DNA of 17,448 bases from JAQBXX01 sp963925015. Its GTDB lineage: Bacteria > Pseudomonadota > Gammaproteobacteria > SURF-13. Positions 15,654 through 17,448 of this stretch are shown here, in pieces. The stretch spans positions 1 through 17,448 of the forward strand of contig CAWUTX010000019.1 of assembly GCA_963925015.1 (NCBI GenBank), read 5' to 3'. The notes below the pieces were generated by a model that was given only the letters and a program-made list of their open reading frames with translations, had not been told where the DNA came from and made no database searches. Numbering within the stretch: the stretch's first letter is position 1; each line of letters opens with the position of its first letter. The translations under genes and the position numbers were made by a program.

Positions 15654-16052
15654 ATGAGGGAGAAGATAGTCAAATCCGCTGAGGAATGGAAACAATTGCT
15701 GACGCCGCAGCAGTACGAAATTGCGCGTGGACACGGTACCGAACGCGCGTTTACCGGCGAGTATCACGACTGCAAGCAAGCGGGTGTATACCGCTGTGTA
15801 GGCTGTGGCAATGAATTGTTTGATGCGGAAGCCAAGTTCGATTCCGGTACCGGCTGGCCGAGCTATTGGGCGCCGGTCAGCGAAGACAGCGTCACCACAA
15901 AGGCAGACAACGGGATATTCATGCGTCGCACGGAAGTGCTGTGCAGCGTGTGCGATGCCCATCTCGGCCACGTGTTTCCGGACGGCCCAAAGCCGACGGG
16001 CTTGAGGTATTGCATCAATTCGGCGGTGCTCAAATTGGGCGCGAAAGATTGA
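15654..16052 (+). CDS. msrB: Peptide-methionine (R)-S-oxide reductase
   Basis: Repairs oxidised proteins by reducing methionine R-sulfoxide, with thioredoxin as the usual reductant. 132 residues, normal for free-standing MsrB. Zinc is held by two CxxC pairs, Cys48/Cys51 (YRCVGCG) and Cys97/Cys100 (LCSVCDAHLGHVF). The catalytic cysteine is Cys120 in LRYCINSAVL. The substrate-pocket segment is FDSGTGWPS at 62-70; the position of the recycling cysteine found in many MsrBs (SGCGWPS) is Thr66 here, so recycling must go directly through thioredoxin or another cysteine. Starts 12 bases after ilvD, with AAAGGG/GAGG upstream as ribosome site. No functional link to ilvD is evident, apart from a shared stress theme: IlvD's cluster is oxidant-sensitive. 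Confidence 0.96.
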   Translation: MREKIVKSAEEWKQLLTPQQYEIARGHGTERAFTGEYHDCKQAGVYRCVGCGNELFDAEAKFDSGTGWPSYWAPVSEDSVTTKADNGIFMRRTEVLCSVCDAHLGHVFPDGPKPTGLRYCINSAVLKLGAKD

Positions 16053-16059
16053 GTCGTAC

Positions 16060-16072
16060 GCGTATAATACGC
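16060..16072 (+). promoter_or_regulatory. Probable argA promoter -10 box inside a 13-bp palindrome
   Basis: TATAAT, a perfect -10 consensus, lies at 16063-16068, 29 bases before the argA ATG. No clear -35 box is found at 16-18 bases upstream. The box is embedded in GCGTAT-A-ATACGC, a perfect 13-base palindrome that could be an operator or chance. It does not match the usual ArgR box. Confidence 0.5.
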
Positions 16073-16097
16073 AACACCTTGTTGATAGGCGTTCGCC

Positions 16098-17420
16098 ATG
16101 TCTGAAAAAAACAGCCACGCGGCCTTTGTAAACTGGTTTCGTCACTCCTCGCCTTATATCAATGCGCATCGCGCGCGCACGTTCGTCATTGCGTTCGGCG
16201 GTGAGGCGGTGGCGGATGCGAAGTTTGCGCACTTTATTCATGACGTCGCATTGCTCAACGCGCTCGGCGTGCGTGTGGTGCTGGTGCATGGCGCACGTCC
16301 GCAGATTGAGGCGCGGTTGCGCGAGCGCGACATCAAGATGCGTTATGCCAACGGCCTGCGCGTGACTGACGCCGCATCACTCGCTTGTGTGAAGGAAGCC
16401 GCAGGCAGCGTACGCGTCGAGATCGAGGCGCTGCTCTCCATGGGCCTCGCCAATTCGCCGATGGCGGGTGCACGCATACGCGTGGCCTCCGGCAACTTCG
16501 TCACCGCGCGTCCGCTCGGCGTGCGCGGCGGTGTGGACTATGAACACACGGGCGAGGTGCGGCGGGTGGACATCGAGGGTATCCGGCAGGCGCTCGATGA
16601 TGGCGCCGTCGTACTGGTCTCTCCCATTGGATTTTCGCCCAGCGGCGAGGTGTTCAATCTCTCCGCCGAAGACGTGGCCACGGCAGTCGCGGCCGAGTTG
16701 CGCGCAGACAAGCTGCTGCATATGGTGGAAGGGCACGGTGTGCTGGATGCGAAGAAGCACCTGGTGCGACAACTGCGCCCCAACGAGGCACAAAAAATGC
16801 TCACCGCCAAAGGCGCGCTGGCGGCGGATGTCAAACGGCTGCTGACGGGCGCCGTGCAGGCGTGCAGCAAAGGCGTGCGCCGCGTCCATCTCATCAGCCG
16901 CCACACCGACGGCGCCCTGCTGCTCGAATTATTCACCCGCGACGGTATCGGCACGCTGATCTCGGCGGATGTCTACGAAGACACGCGCGCCGCGACGATA
17001 GAGGATGTCGGCGGTGTTCTGGAACTGATCTCCCCGCTGGAGGACGAAGGCGTGCTGGTGCGCCGCTCGCGTGAACGGCTGGAGACCGAGATCGATCACT
17101 TCACCGTGATGGAGCGCGACGGCGCGATCATCGCCTGTGCCGCACTGTATCCCTATCCCAAGGAGGGCTGCGGTGAGCTGGCCTGTCTGGTGGTGCACGC
17201 GGACTATCAGGACGCAGGCCGGGGCGAGGCGCTGCTGGAGCATATGGAACGCCGGGCGAAACAGCAGAAGGTCAAACAACTGTTCGTGCTCACCACGCAC
17301 GCCGCGCACTGGTTTGTCGAGCACGGCTTCAAGGCGGCGGACATCAAGGCCCTGCCTGTCGCGCGTCAGCAGCTTTACAACTATCAGCGTAATTCGAAGG
17401 TGCTGGTGAAGAAAATATAG
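16098..17420 (+). CDS. argA: Amino-acid N-acetyltransferase (N-acetylglutamate synthase)
   Basis: Acetylates glutamate with acetyl-CoA, the first step of arginine synthesis, and in gammaproteobacteria normally inhibited by arginine. 440 residues, equal in length class to E. coli ArgA (443). The N-terminus FVNWFRHSSPYINAHRARTF is the family signature and begins the arginine-binding amino-acid-kinase domain (about 25-280), with VLVHGARPQIE and a late NLSAEDVATAVA. The GNAT acetyltransferase domain spans about 295-440; its acetyl-CoA loop is in ACLVVHADYQDAGRGEALL, followed by FVLTTHAAHWFVEHGF and the ending YNYQRNSKVLVKKI. The start ATG agrees with the family. The stop codon TAG is directly against the tRNA gene on the other strand. 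Confidence 0.97.
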   Translation: MSEKNSHAAFVNWFRHSSPYINAHRARTFVIAFGGEAVADAKFAHFIHDVALLNALGVRVVLVHGARPQIEARLRERDIKMRYANGLRVTDAASLACVKEAAGSVRVEIEALLSMGLANSPMAGARIRVASGNFVTARPLGVRGGVDYEHTGEVRRVDIEGIRQALDDGAVVLVSPIGFSPSGEVFNLSAEDVATAVAAELRADKLLHMVEGHGVLDAKKHLVRQLRPNEAQKMLTAKGALAADVKRLLTGAVQACSKGVRRVHLISRHTDGALLLELFTRDGIGTLISADVYEDTRAATIEDVGGVLELISPLEDEGVLVRRSRERLETEIDHFTVMERDGAIIACAALYPYPKEGCGELACLVVHADYQDAGRGEALLEHMERRAKQQKVKQLFVLTTHAAHWFVEHGFKAADIKALPVARQQLYNYQRNSKVLVKKI

Positions 17421-17448
17421 TGGCGGAGGCGGTGAGATTCGAACTCAC
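17421..17448 (-). tRNA. tRNA 3' end, probably tRNA-Ser (cut by window edge)
   Basis: On the minus strand the last 28 bases form a tRNA 3' half: T-stem GTGAG (17448-17444), loop TTCGAAT (17443-17437), T-stem CTCAC (17436-17432), acceptor strand CGCCTCC (17431-17425), discriminator G (17424) and encoded CCA (17423-17421). The T-stem pairs perfectly. Discriminator G together with a 3' strand implying a 5' GGAGGCG acceptor fits tRNA-Ser best. The anticodon lies outside the window, so isoacceptor and even amino acid are not proven. The gene abuts the argA stop with no spacer. Confidence 0.82.

Noticed and set aside
14682..16289. A 535-codon open frame on the minus strand opposite ilvD, msrB and the start of argA
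   Set aside because: It lies antisense to three well-supported genes, its product is rich in Arg, His and Val with no recognisable motif, and long antisense frames are expected in GC-rich DNA with biased third positions.
17421..17448. Integration (att) site in the tRNA gene
   Set aside because: tRNA-Ser 3' ends are common integration sites, but no integrase gene or direct repeat of this end is visible in the window and argA is intact beside it.

Overview
The window looks like chromosomal DNA from a GC-rich gammaproteobacterium. The strongest clue is the order mltD-gloB-(class I methyltransferase)-rnhA-dnaQ, which matches the E. coli order mltD-gloB-yafS-rnhA-dnaQ. No phage, insertion sequence, CRISPR array or obvious genomic island is visible. 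Apart from one toxin-antitoxin pair the genes are housekeeping or transport genes, and the longest gap without a gene is 184 bases. The genus cannot be named from the sequence; the gene set would fit a Chromatiales-like or Ectothiorhodospiraceae-like lineage (inference).

Layout. (1) Positions 1-3001, minus strand: a tightly packed series transcribed fabI -> hicA -> hicB -> acs. It holds two anomalies. fabI (enoyl-ACP reductase) has a single-base frameshift near 2821. The small HicB antitoxin has no stop codon and reads in frame into acetyl-CoA synthetase, giving an open frame from 2004 to the window edge. In both cases restoring one base gives a canonical protein, so the first question is whether these are real mutations or consensus errors. 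(2) Positions 3083-9517, plus strand: a four-gene peptide ABC transporter operon with coding overlaps of 4, 1 and 1 bases. It encodes a lipoprotein binding protein with a C-terminal membrane anchor, a YejB/OppB-like permease, a YejE/OppC-like permease with a large N-terminal addition, and a double ATPase. (3) Positions 9518-9701: a spacer with a GC-rich hairpin and a 13-bp inverted repeat ending at the mltD stop. (4) Positions 9702-11886, minus strand: gloB followed by mltD. (5) Positions 11935-13899, plus strand: methyltransferase, rnhA and dnaQ, overlapping by 14 and 4 bases. (6) Positions 13968-17420, plus strand: ilvD, msrB and argA. (7) Positions 17421-17448: the 3' end of a minus-strand tRNA, probably tRNA-Ser, whose CCA end directly abuts the argA stop codon.

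How the genes fit together. The transporter imports peptides, possibly cell-wall peptides given its Yej/Opp likeness, and it converges on a lytic transglycosylase gene. rnhA and dnaQ belong to replication fidelity and RNA-DNA hybrid removal. ilvD and argA serve branched-chain amino acid and arginine synthesis. fabI and acs are both in acyl/acetyl metabolism, and the HicAB pair sits directly between them.
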